Of a DNA stretch of 64,000 nt, positions 12,501 through 27,500 are shown piece after piece. A program made the translations under genes and the position numbers. Below the pieces are notes generated by a model, which was not told the origin of the DNA, made no database searches, and saw only the letters and a program-made list of their open reading frames with translations. Source of the DNA: Mesodorylaimus sp. YZB2_4. Its lineage: Eukaryota > Nematoda > Enoplea > Dorylaimida > Dorylaimidae. Every line of letters starts with the position of its first letter. The stretch's first letter is position 1. The stretch is taken from contig JASANH010001374.1 of the NCBI GenBank assembly GCA_030248295.1, forward strand, positions 1 through 64,000, in the 5' to 3' direction.

Positions 12501-15500
12501 TAGGGATAGTACCTTGATGGCACCGTTGCCACAATTCCAGTCCGACTTCTCGTTTCTCGACGATGTATCCATTGATTCCGCCACCGCCATCGAATTTCGG
12601 CCGCTCCCACGACAAGTTGACGAAATTGTCACCAATCTGAGTAACGTCAGGCACGCCTGGGGGATCCGGTGGGTCGAATGGCAAACGAGCAACAACTGGC
12701 CCATCGCCGGTCAAAGGCGGGCCTTGACCATTTTCATTGACAGCCGAAACACGGAATTCGTATTCGTGATTGTCGAACAAGCCTTGCACTGTAAATTGGG
12801 TATCCTAAAACAAAAAGGCGTCCAGTCTTTTGAAAATTAGAAATACAACGATTGTCTGAACAAGATCACAAAGTCAAAGCCTGAAGAGCGGATACAGACC
12901 ACCAAAGCCTTACCTTGACATAACTCGCAACCACAATCCATTCGTCTTTGCTTCGATCTTTTTTCTCCACCACATAATTGGTGATTCTCGAGCCTCCATC
13001 TTCCTTCGGTAATTTCCAGTGCAACGTGGCCTGGTGTTGATTCAAATCGGTTATAATCAGTGGTCCGGTCGGCGGGCCTGGCAATCCCGTCACGTTCACT
13101 GTCCACGCGCACGTGGCCTGACCAGAATCATTACTGACCGTCAATTCGTACCGTCCAGTATCGGGCGAATGAACCGATTTGATCGTGATCAGTACGTGAT
13201 TATCGAATTCGACCATTCTAATATTCGGATGATCAGGTCCGATATCGTTTCGATTGACTGATAGATTGAAATCGAACTTGGGAGTACCACTAAAATAGAT
13301 TTTCAACCGGACCAATTCACCATCTGGTACCACGATATGTCCAGGTTCCTTCTCGATCACTGGAGGCGCTTGGACTTTCAATAAAGCAGTCGCAGAATCG
13401 GATCCGAATGGATTCGATACTTCGCACGTGTAATCACCACCGTCCACATCCCACACTTCCTTGATCGTCAAACGATACACGCCTTCTTGTTGCTCGATCT
13501 TATAGCGGCTACCATCGGGCAACTCGCGTCCATTCTTCAACCTGAAAATACCAAACATTCACTTCATGAAATTACACAGCATTTTTCACATCCTGGTCTC
13601 TCCAAGGGTGGATTAGTTTTTGGGTCTTCCATCAACCAATCCTTGCATGTGAGAGACCCCGCCCCGTAAGCCCCACCTCGGTTCATGGTCGTAGGCGCTG
13701 TCAGAAATGACCTCAAGGTCAAGGTCAGAAATCTGTCAAAACCTAGATTGACCGACCCCTTGTCAAAGTCAGGGTTAAGTCAGAAGTGAAAAACCCCCAG
13801 TCTTTCGAACACTAGTCGGAGGCCGACACTGATCTCTTCTGAGCGAACTGCGAACGGCGGACCCCTTGCACAGCCAACGCTCACCATCTAGCAGTCGCTT
13901 CAGGTCGACCAATGGCCTCGCATTCGAACACTACGCGTTTATTCAAAGGACTAGCCGCATCCAATGGTTTCCTTACGATTTCCGGTTTCGTGCCTCCCAT
14001 TTCGTGTATTTTAATTGGCGATGTGGGCAGCGATGGATCGCCACGTCCGAAAGAATTCAATGCAATAACGCGGAATTCGTAATCTCTGAATTCGATCAAA
14101 TTGGGCACCGTAAATTCAGTATCGCGTATATTGTAATCATTGCATTGTATCCAAGTGTTCGAATTGACCTCGCGACGTTCCACAATGTAGCCTACAACAA
14201 TAGAAAAGCGTTTTTTCATAGCATACCACAATCAAATCGGTGCATACCCGAAATTCTTGATCCTCCATCCAAAATCGGTGGTTCCCAAGTCAACGTGACG
14301 TAATTACGGCCAATACTATCAGCGTTCGGCATTCCAGGCGCGCCGGGTGGTCCGAACTTTGGTTTCAATTTAATAACACCAGACGAATCGCTCGGGCGAC
14401 TCAAACCAGCCGCATTCTTAGCGAAGACCCGGAATTCGTACTCGCCTTTATCTCGTAATCCTTCGATCTTATATTTCAAATCCTTGATCAAATGTGCGTT
14501 GGCCGGAGTCCATCTATGAGCCGTCGGTTCTCTGAATTCGACCATATAACCCAAAATATTGCTACCGCCGTCCTTGCTCGGTCGATCCCAATTCAATATG
14601 ATCCACGTACTGTCCATGTCGAACGGCACTGGTGCGCTCGGAGGACCAGGCGGACCTAAAACGATTAGCTGCTATTTTAGCCGACCAAGCCCCAAGGGAT
14701 TTCTCCTTGACCATGGCATCACAAAGCATAGCCAATTATACTGTACTGTGACTACTTACCAAACTGGTACTTGGCGATGATCGGTTTGTCCATATCCAAT
14801 GGATCCGAAATGCCGTATTGATTTTGGGCGCGAATTCTGAATTTGTACTCGTTTCCTTCGGTCAAATTGCCCACTTCGAAGCGAGTGGTTCGCACGAACG
14901 ACGACACCTTGTCCCACTTGTCCGGGTACTTCGTATTGCATCTTTCCACAATGTAGTTGGTGACGGGCGACCCACCGTCGTCTCGGGGCGAGAGCCAAGT
15001 CAGCACGCAGCTATCTGGCGTGATGTCGGTGACCAATAGAGGTCCTTCAGGCGGCGAGGGTCGATCGACGACCGTCACACGAACAGTAGCCGAGTCGGAT
15101 CCCAAATCGTTTGACAACGTGATCGTATACGGTCCAGCGTCTCCCCGTTCCGCTCTCTTGTTATGCAGCACGGCCAGTGTGTCCGATGTGTCCGGATAGA
15201 CGCGCTCGTCGGCCCGGATTTGTGCATCTCCTTTGGCCCAAGTCACATTCGGAGGCGGGCTGGCGACGTAGGAGACTTTGATGTGGAACGGTTCGCCCAC
15301 AAAAGCCAGAATATCACGCGGCAATAAACTCAGGTCGATGCGTGGGGCGCATGGCGGCAAACGAGCGTAGATCGGATCCGATGTTTGACTGTACGGGCCC
15401 GGACCAGCAGCATTGACGGCGCAGACGCGGAATTCGTATTGTTTATGAGTCGTCAATCCAGTGACGCGATGAGTCAACGTTGGCACCAAGCCAACGGTAG

Positions 15501-18500
15501 CTTTCGTCCATTTCTGCTCGCCTTTTTCTCTTTTTTCCAAAACGTAGCCTTGAATGGGCGACCCTCCATCTTTGTACGGCCTTGTCCAAGTCAACGTTAT
15601 GAAGTCGTCTCCAGTATCAATGGCGGATGGAGTTCCAGGCGGCCCAGGTGGCGCTGAAAATGGGGAGAACTAGAGACGAAACACAGCAATTCCTTATCAG
15701 TACTTACAGAATAGTCCTTTGGGCGTAATTGGTTCAGTAGATGCCAATGGATCACTGATACCATAGCTGTTCTCTGCCATAACTCTGAACTCGTACGGCA
15801 CGCCTTCGTCCAAGTCTCGAACTCGGTAGCTGGTTGTTGTCGTCGCTCCGGACACGCGTTGCCAATCACCGCCGGGCGATTTTTTCTCCACGATGTAGCT
15901 CCTGACTGGATCACCGCCATCGTCCCTCGGCGGCCTCCAGTTCAAGGTCACAGCATCGACAGCGATATCCGTACCGGCCAGCGGGCCTTGGGGAGGTCCT
16001 GGTCGATCCAGCACATTCACATTCAATCTGCACCAATCCGTGCCGTACCGATTCCTCAGAGTAACCCTGTACGGCCCAGCATCCGTTCGTTTGCTCGATG
16101 TCACCGTCAGCGTGGCCACACCATCGGCCACATCGGCCTTGACCCGTCCATCGTCTTCATCGAATACTTCGCGACCAGCATTCTCAAAAGTAGCGGACGG
16201 TTTGGGATTTCCCCCGCTGAATGGCACACGGATAGTAAACGGCTCTCCCGCCTTGACTGTAATGTCTTTGACAGCACCAGCATCGATGACCGGCCGACCA
16301 GGCTCGTCTTGTATAAGAACCGGATCCGTCGGCTTGCTCGGTGCTCCCGGTCCTGCCGCGTTGACAGCACGCACACGGAATTCGTACGTTTCATTTTCGG
16401 TCAATTCAGGGACGGTCAAGAACGTGTCCTGGAAGACACAGGAAGTCAGGCATTGGCAGGCTCCATTTTCCTCTACATCCATCCTCATAACCCCACTTCG
16501 TAGCTACTCACCTTGACGGGCTTCTCATTGACGGCAGCCCAGTCATTATCGCCTCCAGCTTGTGGTTTCTTCTCGACAATATATCCAGTGATTGGTGCAC
16601 CGCCATCATCGAATGGCCGATTCCAGGCCAACCCGGCAGAATTCTTGGTCACTTTCAACACTCGAGGCGTATCCGGCGGACCAGGCGGACCTAAATATGT
16701 AAAACTCAATCACGATTCGACGACAACAAACAAATGCTTACTTATGGCTGGTTTGCACGTGGTTGGTTCTGTGGCACGACTAGGCGGGCCTTCGCCAATA
16801 ATATTCACCGCTTTTACACGGAACTGATAGGTCTGGCCTTCAGTCAAGTTGGGCACAGTGTAGCTAGTGGCCGGTAGTGGTGTCGAATTGACTGGCGCCC
16901 AATCGGTACCCGCGTTCTCCGATTTCTCCACGATATAACCGATAATCGGGCTTCCACCATCGTCTTTGGGCGGCGTCCATTTCAAACTGACATAATTCGA
17001 GTCGTAGCCCGTCACTTCGGGAGTGCCAGGTTGTCCAGGTACGCCTGAAAAAATATGTCGCAAATGATTTTCTGAAAGATCGAGTGAAAAAATATCATAC
17101 CAAACGGATCCTTAGCCACCACAGGCGATCCGACCAGCGGTTCACTAAATCCGACCAAATTTTCGGCCTTGATTCGGAAAGTGTATTCTCGGCCATCGTC
17201 CAATCCTTTGACGATATGAGTGGTTCCGGGGACGTAATCGCCCACCTTCTTCCATTCGTCCGAACCAGTTTCCAGCATTTCCACTGTGTATCCTGCAACG
17301 AACCAAGGTTCAAGCCTCAAAATTACCTGACAGCCTGGATCATACCTGTAATCTCTGTTCCCCCAGTGTCCTTGGGTGGTTTCCAAGCCAGCTGGATGGA
17401 GCTCTTGGTAATACGAGGGTACTCGATGGGTCCTTCGGGCGGGCTCGGCTTATCGATCACCGTGACATTCACTGTGGCCGTGGCATCGCCATAATCATTC
17501 TTGGCATTGATTGTATACTTTCCTGAATCCGATCGTCGCGAAGACGGTATTTGCAAGATGGTATGAGCCGCATCCGTTTCAATTTTCACTGTTGGCACAG
17601 TCTTCAGCGGCGTCGATCCATCTTTAATCCAGTCGCATGAAGGAGCGGGATAGCCTTCCCATGGCACGTCGATGACCAACGGGTCACCAGCCTTCACTTT
17701 GATGTCCTTCCCGTCAATGTCCAACAGGAATCGAGGTCCACAGAACATAGGCTTGGCCGTAACAATTTTGGACGGGTCAGATGGACGGCCGGGACCCGCA
17801 GCATTGACTGCGGTGACCCGGTACTCGTACTGGCGTCCTTCGGTCACTCGATCATCGTGGTACTTCGTGCCCTAAAATGGCATGTTGGTAACACAGATGA
17901 GAGGCTCGACTGGCAATCGATACTCTGCACGGAGCCGGCGGGTGGGATCGTCACACGCTTTAGCCATGGACTTTGCTGGCTGCCCTGGGTTTTTTGCGTG
18001 GTGCCATATCCTCACCGGTTACTGCCTCCAGTAGTATGGACCCAGTCGTATTAGAAGGGCTGCTAGCTCACTCTCCACCGAACGTACCTTGACTGGTTCC
18101 GAATTGATCTTAATCCATCGTCCCATCTTCATATCCTTCCTTTCTACATCGTAATGAGTGATTGGCGATCCGCCGTCGTCACTAGGTCTCCCCCATTCGA
18201 TATCGATATAGTCTTTATCGTGTTCCTTGATTTGTGGCTGGCCCGGCTTGCCAGGCGTTCCGAACGAATCTCGAGCCGTAATCGGTTTGTCCGTGACCAA
18301 AGGTTCGGAGACGCCGAACTGATTTTCAGCCAAGACTCGGAATTCGTAATCGTGCCCTTCTTGTAATTTGGGAACAGTGATCGTAGTTCCAACCACGAAC
18401 TTATTGACTGGACTCCAAACACTGCTTTTCGTATCGCGTTTTTCCACGACGTAGTTTGTCACGGGCGACCCGCCATCGTCCTTCGGTGGCTTCCACGTCA

Positions 18501-21500
18501 AGACGGCGCTGTCCTTGGTAACATCCGTCACCTCTAACGGGCCTTCGGGAGGCGCAGGTACATCTAAAATAATCCGCATTGTCTGCGAGTTTAGTCTGGG
18601 CTCGATTAGACAAAACCTTACCTTGAATTATGATATCGAACGTAGCCTCGTCCTTTCCCAACTCGTTCTCCACCTTCAACGTATAAGGTCCAGACTCCTG
18701 GCGCTTAGTTGCCGGGAAGAAAAGGGCGGCCATTCGAGTGAAGACAAGTTCCTTATTCTCTACCAAGATCGATGGCGGTAGTGGCTGGTTATTGGGCGCT
18801 GTCCAAGTAACAGTAGGAGCTGGTTCACCGACGTATTCAACCTCGAACGTCAGCGGCACACCAGCTCTCACTTTCACCACTCGAGTCGGTGTCAAGATTT
18901 GAGGCACCACTGAAACATCGATTTCTTTGCAGTCGCAAACAAAGCCCATTAAAAAGAACTACTTACAAAATCGTGGTTTTGCCCTTTGCGGATCAGTCGG
19001 TTCACTGGGCTGACCAGGTCCAGCCTCGTTGACGGCGATGACGCGGAATTCATACTCGCTTCCTTCTTTCAATCCCGTCGATGAGAATGCCGTTTTGTTT
19101 CCAGGCACACGACCAGCTTCGCTCCATCCGGGACTTCCTTTCTCCTTCTTCTCGATAATATATTCCTTGATCGGCGCACCACCATCGTTGGCCGGTGGCT
19201 TCCAGGCGATATCGATACGATTCGAGTCCCAGTCGGTCACTTCGGGTTTTGGCGGGGCATCGGGCGTATCGAATTGATTCTTGGCAATGATGGCTTGCTC
19301 GTTAGTCAAAGGCTTCGAGGCGCCTTGGAAATTGACAGCCTTGACACGGAACTTGTATTCTTTCATGTGAACGAGTCCCGTCACCTTGGCGTGACAATCT
19401 GGGAATTGGCCAACCTGCAAAAGGACCACATCGTACACCCAACCGACGACACATGCAATTTACGAACCTCTGCCCAAGTTCCGCGGCTAGTGTCCATTTT
19501 CTCCACAATATAATGCAGAATATCCGACCCGCCATCGTCCAACGGTGGTTTCCAATCCAACGTGCAACCTTCCTTGTTGATTCCACTGATCTTGAGCGGT
19601 CCCTCGGGAGGTGCGGGTACGTCCAATACGATCACGTTGCAACTGCCTTGATCAGTTCCGTATTCATTTTGCAAATGAATCGTGTAGACTCCGGTATCGC
19701 CGCGTACTGAACGGAAGATATGCAATTCTGAACAATTCTCCCTGACCACGATTTCCCTTCGATCTTCGCTCCTCATCGTGCCATCGTCCTGTTTCCATGT
19801 GACCACGGGTTGCGGCTCGCCTTCGAATGGTACTTCAAAATTAATCGGAGTACCAGCTTTGACGCGAATGTCCACCAAGGAACCCAAATGTAGTTTCGGA
19901 GCCACTAAAAACAAAGTCCCTCATTGCAACTCTGATCGATAAGCAATTGATACTTACATCGCCTTGGCTTGGCAACAATGGGCCCGATCTCGTCCGATGG
20001 CTTTCCAGGCCCAGCTTTGTTCACCGCCTTCACACGGAATTGATAACTCTCGTACGGAGTCAAGTTCGGCGCCGTGCCTCGTGTCTGCGTGCCAGGCACT
20101 TCGGCCGCAATCGTCCAATCGCCGTATCGATCCTTCTGTTCAATAATGTACTTGTCAATTTTGGCTCCTCCATCATTGACGGGCGGTTTCCATTCTAAAT
20201 CGATATGATCCTTGTCCCAGTCAACAGCTTTCAAGTCGGTCGGTGGCCCAGGCTCCTCTGAAAAAGTAGATTCCTCAATCTGACCAAATGCAAAGCCTCG
20301 TATTCTTACCGTAAGGATTCTTGGCGATGATCGAGTGAGGGGCGGTCAATGGCTTGCTAACACCTTGGCGATTGACTGCCATGACTCGGAACAGGTACTC
20401 GTGTCCGGGATTCAATTTGGTCACTTTCATTTCCGTGTCCAAACATTCTCCGCACTCGACCCATTTGCCGCCATCTTCCTGCTTCTCCACAATATAATTG
20501 ATAATGTCCGAGCCGCCGTCGTCCTCAGGTGGTCTCCATCGCAGTGTGCATCCTTCCTTGTAAATGTTGCTTATATCCAAGGGCCCCTGAGGGGGGCTAG
20601 GTTCGGCCAAGACGATAACATTGACCTCGGCTTCATCGCGACCATTCACATTCGTGGCGATGATAGTGTATTTCCCACTATCGATCCGTTGAGCATCGAC
20701 CGTCTTCAATTTCGTATTGTAATCCACCGAATCGATTTTAGTGCGTCCCGATGAGCTCAGCGGTTCTCCATTCAACAGCCACTCTATTTTTGGTGGCGGT
20801 TCGCCTTCCACTCGCACATCAAAGTCGAACGTCCGACCAGCCAGGATCCTTATGTCGTTGAGACCCGCACGGTCGATCTTTGGGGGTACTGAAACACAAA
20901 ACTGGTAGAAGACGTCCGAGACTGACCCGAAAAAAACTTACAGTTTCTAGCCTTGGCAGTCATCCATTGACTAGGATCGCTGGGATGACTAGCACCAGCC
21001 TTGTTGATAGCTTTGACGCGGAACTGGTATTCTTGTCCTTCCTTCAAACCAGTCACCGTGGCCTTGGTTTGTTCAGCTGGTACTTCGGTAGCGAACTCCC
21101 AATCACCAAATTTTCCTTTAATTTCTACAACGTACTTTTCTATCGGAGCCCCGCCATCACTTTGCGGTGGTGTCCATTCCAAGTCCGCACGATCCTTGTC
21201 CCAGTCCACAATTTCGGGCGTGCCCGGCTTGGTCGGCTCGTCGAACGCATTCTTAGCTATGATCGATTTGGCTGTTTCCAATGGATCAGATTCGCCGTAT
21301 CGATTGACAGCCTTGACTCGGAACTTATATTCATGATTCGGTGTCAAATCCTCAGTTTGCAAAGTCGTGTCGGCCGTTTCGCCCAACTAAAACAAAAATG
21401 CTTCAAAAGTTGTTAATCCCCATTTTATCTCTACTCACCGTTTGCCAACGTCCAGTCAGCAAATCTTGTTTCTCCACGACGTAACCAGAAATTTCCGCAC

Positions 21501-24500
21501 CTCCATCGTCCAAAGGTGGTTTCCAAGCCAATTTACACCCTTTACTATGAACCTCCGATACAACCAGGGGTCCCTCTGGTGGTGCGGGACGATCTACCAC
21601 TGTAACGTATACTTCGGCTCTATCAGTACCGTAGTCATTGACGGCCGAGATTACGTAGACGCCAGTGTCGCTACGAAGAGCACGCTTGACAATGAATCGT
21701 GCCATGTTCTCCGGATTATCCAACCTGACACGATCCGTACTTTCTATGGGCTGGTCTTTGAACGTCCACGTGATCTTGGGTGGTGGCTCGCCAATAATGG
21801 GTATATTCACATTGAACGACTGGCCAGCACGCACTTTAATTTCCTGAATAGTAGTTCGATCGATTTTCGGAGGAACTAAAACAAAAAAAACCAGTTTAAA
21901 TTCGACTAGCCAAATCCAAAAGACTGCACTCAGCACAACTTACCGTGCCTGGCTTTTGCGACAATGCGATCCGATTCATCCGACGGTTCGCCAGGACCAG
22001 CCTTGTTTCTCGCACGAATTCTGAACGTGTATTCTTCGCCTTCGGTCAAACCATAGCAAGTGCCGGACAATTGATCAGCGCCCGAAAGTTCGGCTCCAGT
22101 ATGCCAAGTGGGAGAAAATTTAGGTTTGAATTCAATAACGTACCCTTCGATCGGTGCACCGCCATCGTTCTTGGGCGGAGTCCATTTTAAATCGGCCCTA
22201 TCCTTATCCCAATCCACGATATCGGGTCGTCCAGGTTTTCCCGGGGGATCGTAAGGATTCTTAGCCAAAATCGATCCAATCGTTTCTAACGGCGTCGATT
22301 CGCCTTCGCTATTGACAGCCTTGACTCGGAATTTATATTCGTGCCCTTCAGTCAAGCCATCGACCAATAACTGCGTTTGATTTCCATCCGTCGTTTTACC
22401 AGCCGGCATCCATCGACCAACAGTGGCGTCGAATTTCTCCAAAACATAATGATCGATCGGAGAACCACCGTCATCGGCCGGAGGTTTCCACTGCAGGGTC
22501 ATATGATCGGCGAAGACTTCAATCGCTTCCAACGGCCCCTCTGGCGCAGAGGGTTTATCTGAAGAACATAGATGCCAAAGAATTGTAATTTTGTCTGATC
22601 CCATCTACTTACCCACGACAATCACTTCAATCAAAGCTTCATCCGTTCCATTCTCATTCTCCGCCTTCAACTTGTACGTTCCACTATCGGCTCGTTCAGC
22701 ATTTCGCACTTGCAATTTCGTATTATAGTCTACATTTTCAATTTTAATACGACCCAAGGCGCGCAGTTCGTGGCCACCGAACGACCATGTGCACTTGGGC
22801 GGCGGTTCGCCTTCCACCGCCACATCGAAGAAGATCGATTGGCCAGCTTTGATCTTCAGCGATCCCGGCTTATCGATTCGAGGTCTCACTAAAACAGCAA
22901 TGTCCTCTTAGGGCAAACAGAAAACCCCCGTTTCAAGTCTACTTACGATTGCGAGGCTTGCAAATGACAGAATTGCTAGGATCGCTAGGCTCCGACGGGC
23001 CTCCTTTATTGACCGCGATAACTCGAAATTCGTATTCTTCTTTTTCCGTCAAATTGGGCACGGTGGCCTTCGTTTCTGTGCCCGGCACTTCGATAGCCGG
23101 TTCCCAACGTCCGTAACGACTTCGTTTTTCAATAATGTACTTCTCAATGGGTGCTCCACCATCGCTGACTGGCGGGGCCCAATGCAAATCAACGTGATCC
23201 TTGTCCCTGAATAAAATGCGCTTTTGAAAAGGTAAAACCCTAATGACAAACGAGAAGACATACCAATCATCCAATTCTGGTTTTCCAGGTTTATCAGGCT
23301 TGTCTATAATAAGAATCGAAATAAGAATGACCAGTCTGGCCTTCGCACACAAATTTACTTACCATACGGATTCTTAGCAATAATGGCCTGATCAGTTTCC
23401 AGCGGGTCCGATGCTCCTTCATTGTTGACGGCTCTGACTCGGAATTTGTAGGCGTTTCCCTTGGTCAGTCCGTCCACCTGGAAGTGCGTATCCTTCGTAC
23501 GACCGCACGGCACCCATTGTCCAGTATTCGGATCCAATTTCTCCACTTCGTAATGATTTATTGGCATACCACCATCGTCGTCCGGCGGTTCCCAGTTTAA
23601 GGTCATACGATCTTCAAACACGTCGCTAACCTTCAATGGTCCCTTCGGTTGGCCAGGACGACCCAGAACTTGCACTTGGACTTCCACCGAATCCTGGCCC
23701 GACTCATTCGTAGCCGTGATTGTCCAAACACCAGCGTGCTTACGTTGAGCTTTCGCAATAAGGAATTTGCTCAGATAATCCGGATTTTCGATCGATACGT
23801 CGGCTCCTCCTCGAACCACTTGTCCACCGAACGACCATTCGACTTGGGGCGGGGGTTCACCAGTAATATTCACAGTAAATTTGACCGGCTGGCCGACTTT
23901 GACAATTGTAGCGGGCAGATCGCTTCGATTAATCTTCGGGGCCACTAAAAACTTGGTGTTAATCAGCACATCATTAGAAGGCTATAATCAACTTACAATG
24001 CCTCGGTTTAGCAATGACACGATCCGACGGCTCGGAAAATTCGCCAGGACCAGCCTTATTGACGGCGGCAATCCTAAACTGATACTCTTCGCCTTCGGTC
24101 AAACCATCGACAGTGGCCGACAATTGATCGGCCGGTACTTCCTTGGCCTTGTGCCACTTGCCCTTCTTGTCCTTCATTTCGATGATATAGCCCGTGATGG
24201 GCGACCCACCATCATTAGTTGGCACATTCCACTTAAGGTCGACGTGATCCTTATCCCAGTCCACAATCTCCGGTTTGTCCATCTTGCCGGGCTGATCGTA
24301 GGGATTCTTGGCCAGGGTGGCTTGATCAGTAACCAACGGGTCGGACTCGCCTTCTTTGTTGACGGCCTTGACTCGGAACTGATAACTGTGTCCACCGTGT
24401 AAATTCTGAGCCACAAATGACGTACCAGTTGCGCGTCCGCACGGCACCCAGCGACCAGTCGCCACGTCCATTTTCTCAATCTCGTAATGATCAATCGGAA

Positions 24501-27500
24501 CACCTCCGTCGTCGTCAGGTGGGTTCCATTCCAGAGTCATGTGGTCTTCGTACACGTCCTTCACTTCCAGCGGACCACCGGGAGGGGCGGGCCGGCCTGA
24601 AAAGGACACAGTTCGATTCCCACTGAGGACTCAAGTTTAGTCACGACACACCAACTTACCAATGACGATGACTTGGACGTCGTGCGAATCCTTGCCATTG
24701 ATATTAGTAGCAGTCAATGTATATTTTCCAGTATCCTTCCTCTGAGCTCCTTTGAACGAGAATTGTGTCCTGTACTCCTCGTTCACAATCTTAATATTAT
24801 TTCCCGATTCCAAAGTCTTCCCACCGAACGACCAGACATATTCGGGTGGTGGTTCACCCTTGACAGGCACATTGAAATCGAAATTTTGACCAACTCGAAT
24901 AGTAATCGGTTTCATAGCTTCGCGATCGATGTGAGGTTTCACTAAAAAGAGAAATAGACCAATCAGAACAGACCACTAGCTGACACCTATCGGACACACT
25001 TACGATTTCTCGCCTTGGCGATAACGCGATCAGACGGATCGGACGGCTCGCTAGGGCCAGCCTTGTTGACTGCCTTCACTCGGAATTGATATTCTTCATT
25101 TTCTTTCAAGCCTAGAACCAAGCCAGTCGTTTTTGGTTCCGTCAATTCCAATGCTTTCGTCCATTCTTTGGCGTGTTTGGACTTCTTTTCGATAATATAT
25201 CCAGTAATCGGGGCTCCACCGTCGCTCGCTGGTTTCTCCCATTCCAATTCCACACGATCCACATCCCAATCGGTAGCTCTAGGCTTGCCGGGTTTTCCAG
25301 GTTCGTCGTAAGGATTCCTGGCCAACGTGCCTCGCTCGGTTTGTAACGGATCCGACGCGCCTTCCTTGTTCACCGCTTTCACTCGGAACATGTACGTTTG
25401 ACCTTTCTTCAATCCGTCCACGTGGAAATGAGTATCGGTAGCACGTCCCACCGGCACCCATTTTCCTGTGGCCACATCCAATTTCTCCACTTCGTAATGA
25501 TCGATCGGCTGGCCGCCATCGTCCAAAGGTGCTTTCCAGGCCAAATCGCAATTGTCCTCGAACACGTTGCTGACTTCCAAGGGGCCTTGTGGCGGGGTTG
25601 GTCGATCTAAACCAGAATCGGAAGCCAGTCACTGGTGCTTCTCATCACCCGTCAACACCTTACCCAACACAGTGAGATGCACAGTGCCAGCTTGTTCGCC
25701 CATCTTGTTCCGAACCAACAATTTATATTCTCCTCCATCGGATCGTTTGCAGCCTTTCAAGTACAATACGGTACTGACATCTTTCTTCGTTTCGATAGCC
25801 ACATTCTGTCCGGGTTGCAGGGGCTCGTCGCCACGGTACCAGAAGATATCTGGGAACGGTTCGCCACCGACTTTCACATCGAACTTGGCCGTTTGTCCAG
25901 CTTTGACTGTTACTTTTTCGCACGCTTTCAGATCAAGCCAGGCTTTGACTAAAATGAGTGTCATTATTAGAACCACTCTTTTCCACTTGCCATAATCACA
26001 CACGTTTAAGCGGCTGGTCAGCTCGCTAGTCGGTGAGTCCCGAGTCAGCTAGGCAAACTGCTCAAATGCAGAAGCAGACAAAGATTCGACGTAGCATTTA
26101 CAGGGATTTTTGGGCTCTTCTGTAATCTGCTAAAAATCTTGCTCCGCCTGATTCCTTTCCTGTGACTAGAAAAACTGTCTCCATAGTGGCCGCTACTGTC
26201 AGCCTGTTCTTCCCGGTCCCTGCTCATCCATACTAGAGCGCCACACTGAATTTAGATGCATCCAAGTCTAATAGGTTGAGTACCCCTGTCAGGGTTCGAA
26301 CTCGAGACCCACCTGTGTGAGCAAAGTAGGTAAATGCTACTCACCGAATCGGGGCTTGGCCACTTGCCTATCAGAGGGGTCGCTCGGCTGACCAGGTCCC
26401 GCCTTGTTGACTGCCTTGACTCGGAACTGATACATTTCTCCTTCCTTCAATCCTTTGATCGATGCATTTGTGTCTTGGGTTACCAATACTTGCTTCCATT
26501 CCCCGCTCAACGCGTCCTTTTGTTCCACAATATATTTCTCGATTGGGGCACCACCGTCGTGCAGTGGCGGCGTCCACTCGATATCGATACGATCAGCATC
26601 CCAATCGACCACTTGCGGCTTACCAGGTTTGCCCGGTTCGTCCCACGGATCTTTGATCGTAGTCACACCATCCGATACCAACGGCTCAGATTCGCCTTCT
26701 TTCGTTTTCGCTTTGACTCGAAATTTATATTGGCCTTTCGTTTTTAATTTGGTTGCTTTGAATTCTTTTGCAGTCGGATCAGCACGACCGATCTGAACCC
26801 ATTTGCCACCGCCTTCTTGCGCCTCGATAATGTATTCTGAAAAATCCCCCCACTTCAACCTCGTTTAGTCAGCAGATATTTCAAGTAGCCTACCTTCGAT
26901 CGGCTCACCACCATCGTCAGCCGGTGGTTCCCAGGCCAAAGTACATCCAGTTTTGTGTACATCCTTAACTTCCAAAGGTCCTTTCGGTTTGTCAGGTTTG
27001 CCAATAACCACGACCAAAGCCGTAGCCGATTCTTCTCCTGACGCGTTGTAAACTCGAATTGTATATTTTCCAGAATCGCCTCGTTCAGCATTCTCGATTT
27101 TAATGATTGCTCGAGTTTTTTCTGTTGTAATCTTAATTCGACCACCCGCTTTCAATTCTTTATCATTGGCCGTCCATTGTGCTTCGGGCGGAGGTTCGCC
27201 ACCGATTTTCAAATCGTATTTAATCGTTTCACCAACTTTCAAACGTAAATTTTTTAAAGCTGCTGCATCCAAGAATGGTTTGGCTGAAACGAGAGAGAAT
27301 GTGAGGCGGTGCCAAAATTAATGCTAGTGAACAATTTTGTGACCTGCGACAGATGTCGCGCTTGGATAAACTTGTGACTACAGCCACAAAAATTTGAAGC
27401 TACTGGTTGACCAAGTTTGGAAGCTAAGCTGGCTTTATCCATCAGTTGGCTAAAGCTGGCTGCTCACAAACTGAACCAGTAGAAATGGCACCTGTTCACC

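Noticed and set aside
26270..26345. B-box-like GAGTTCGAACCC on the minus strand, possible tRNA
   Set aside because: No acceptor stem or full cloverleaf; at most a decayed tRNA-like repeat in a twitchin intron.
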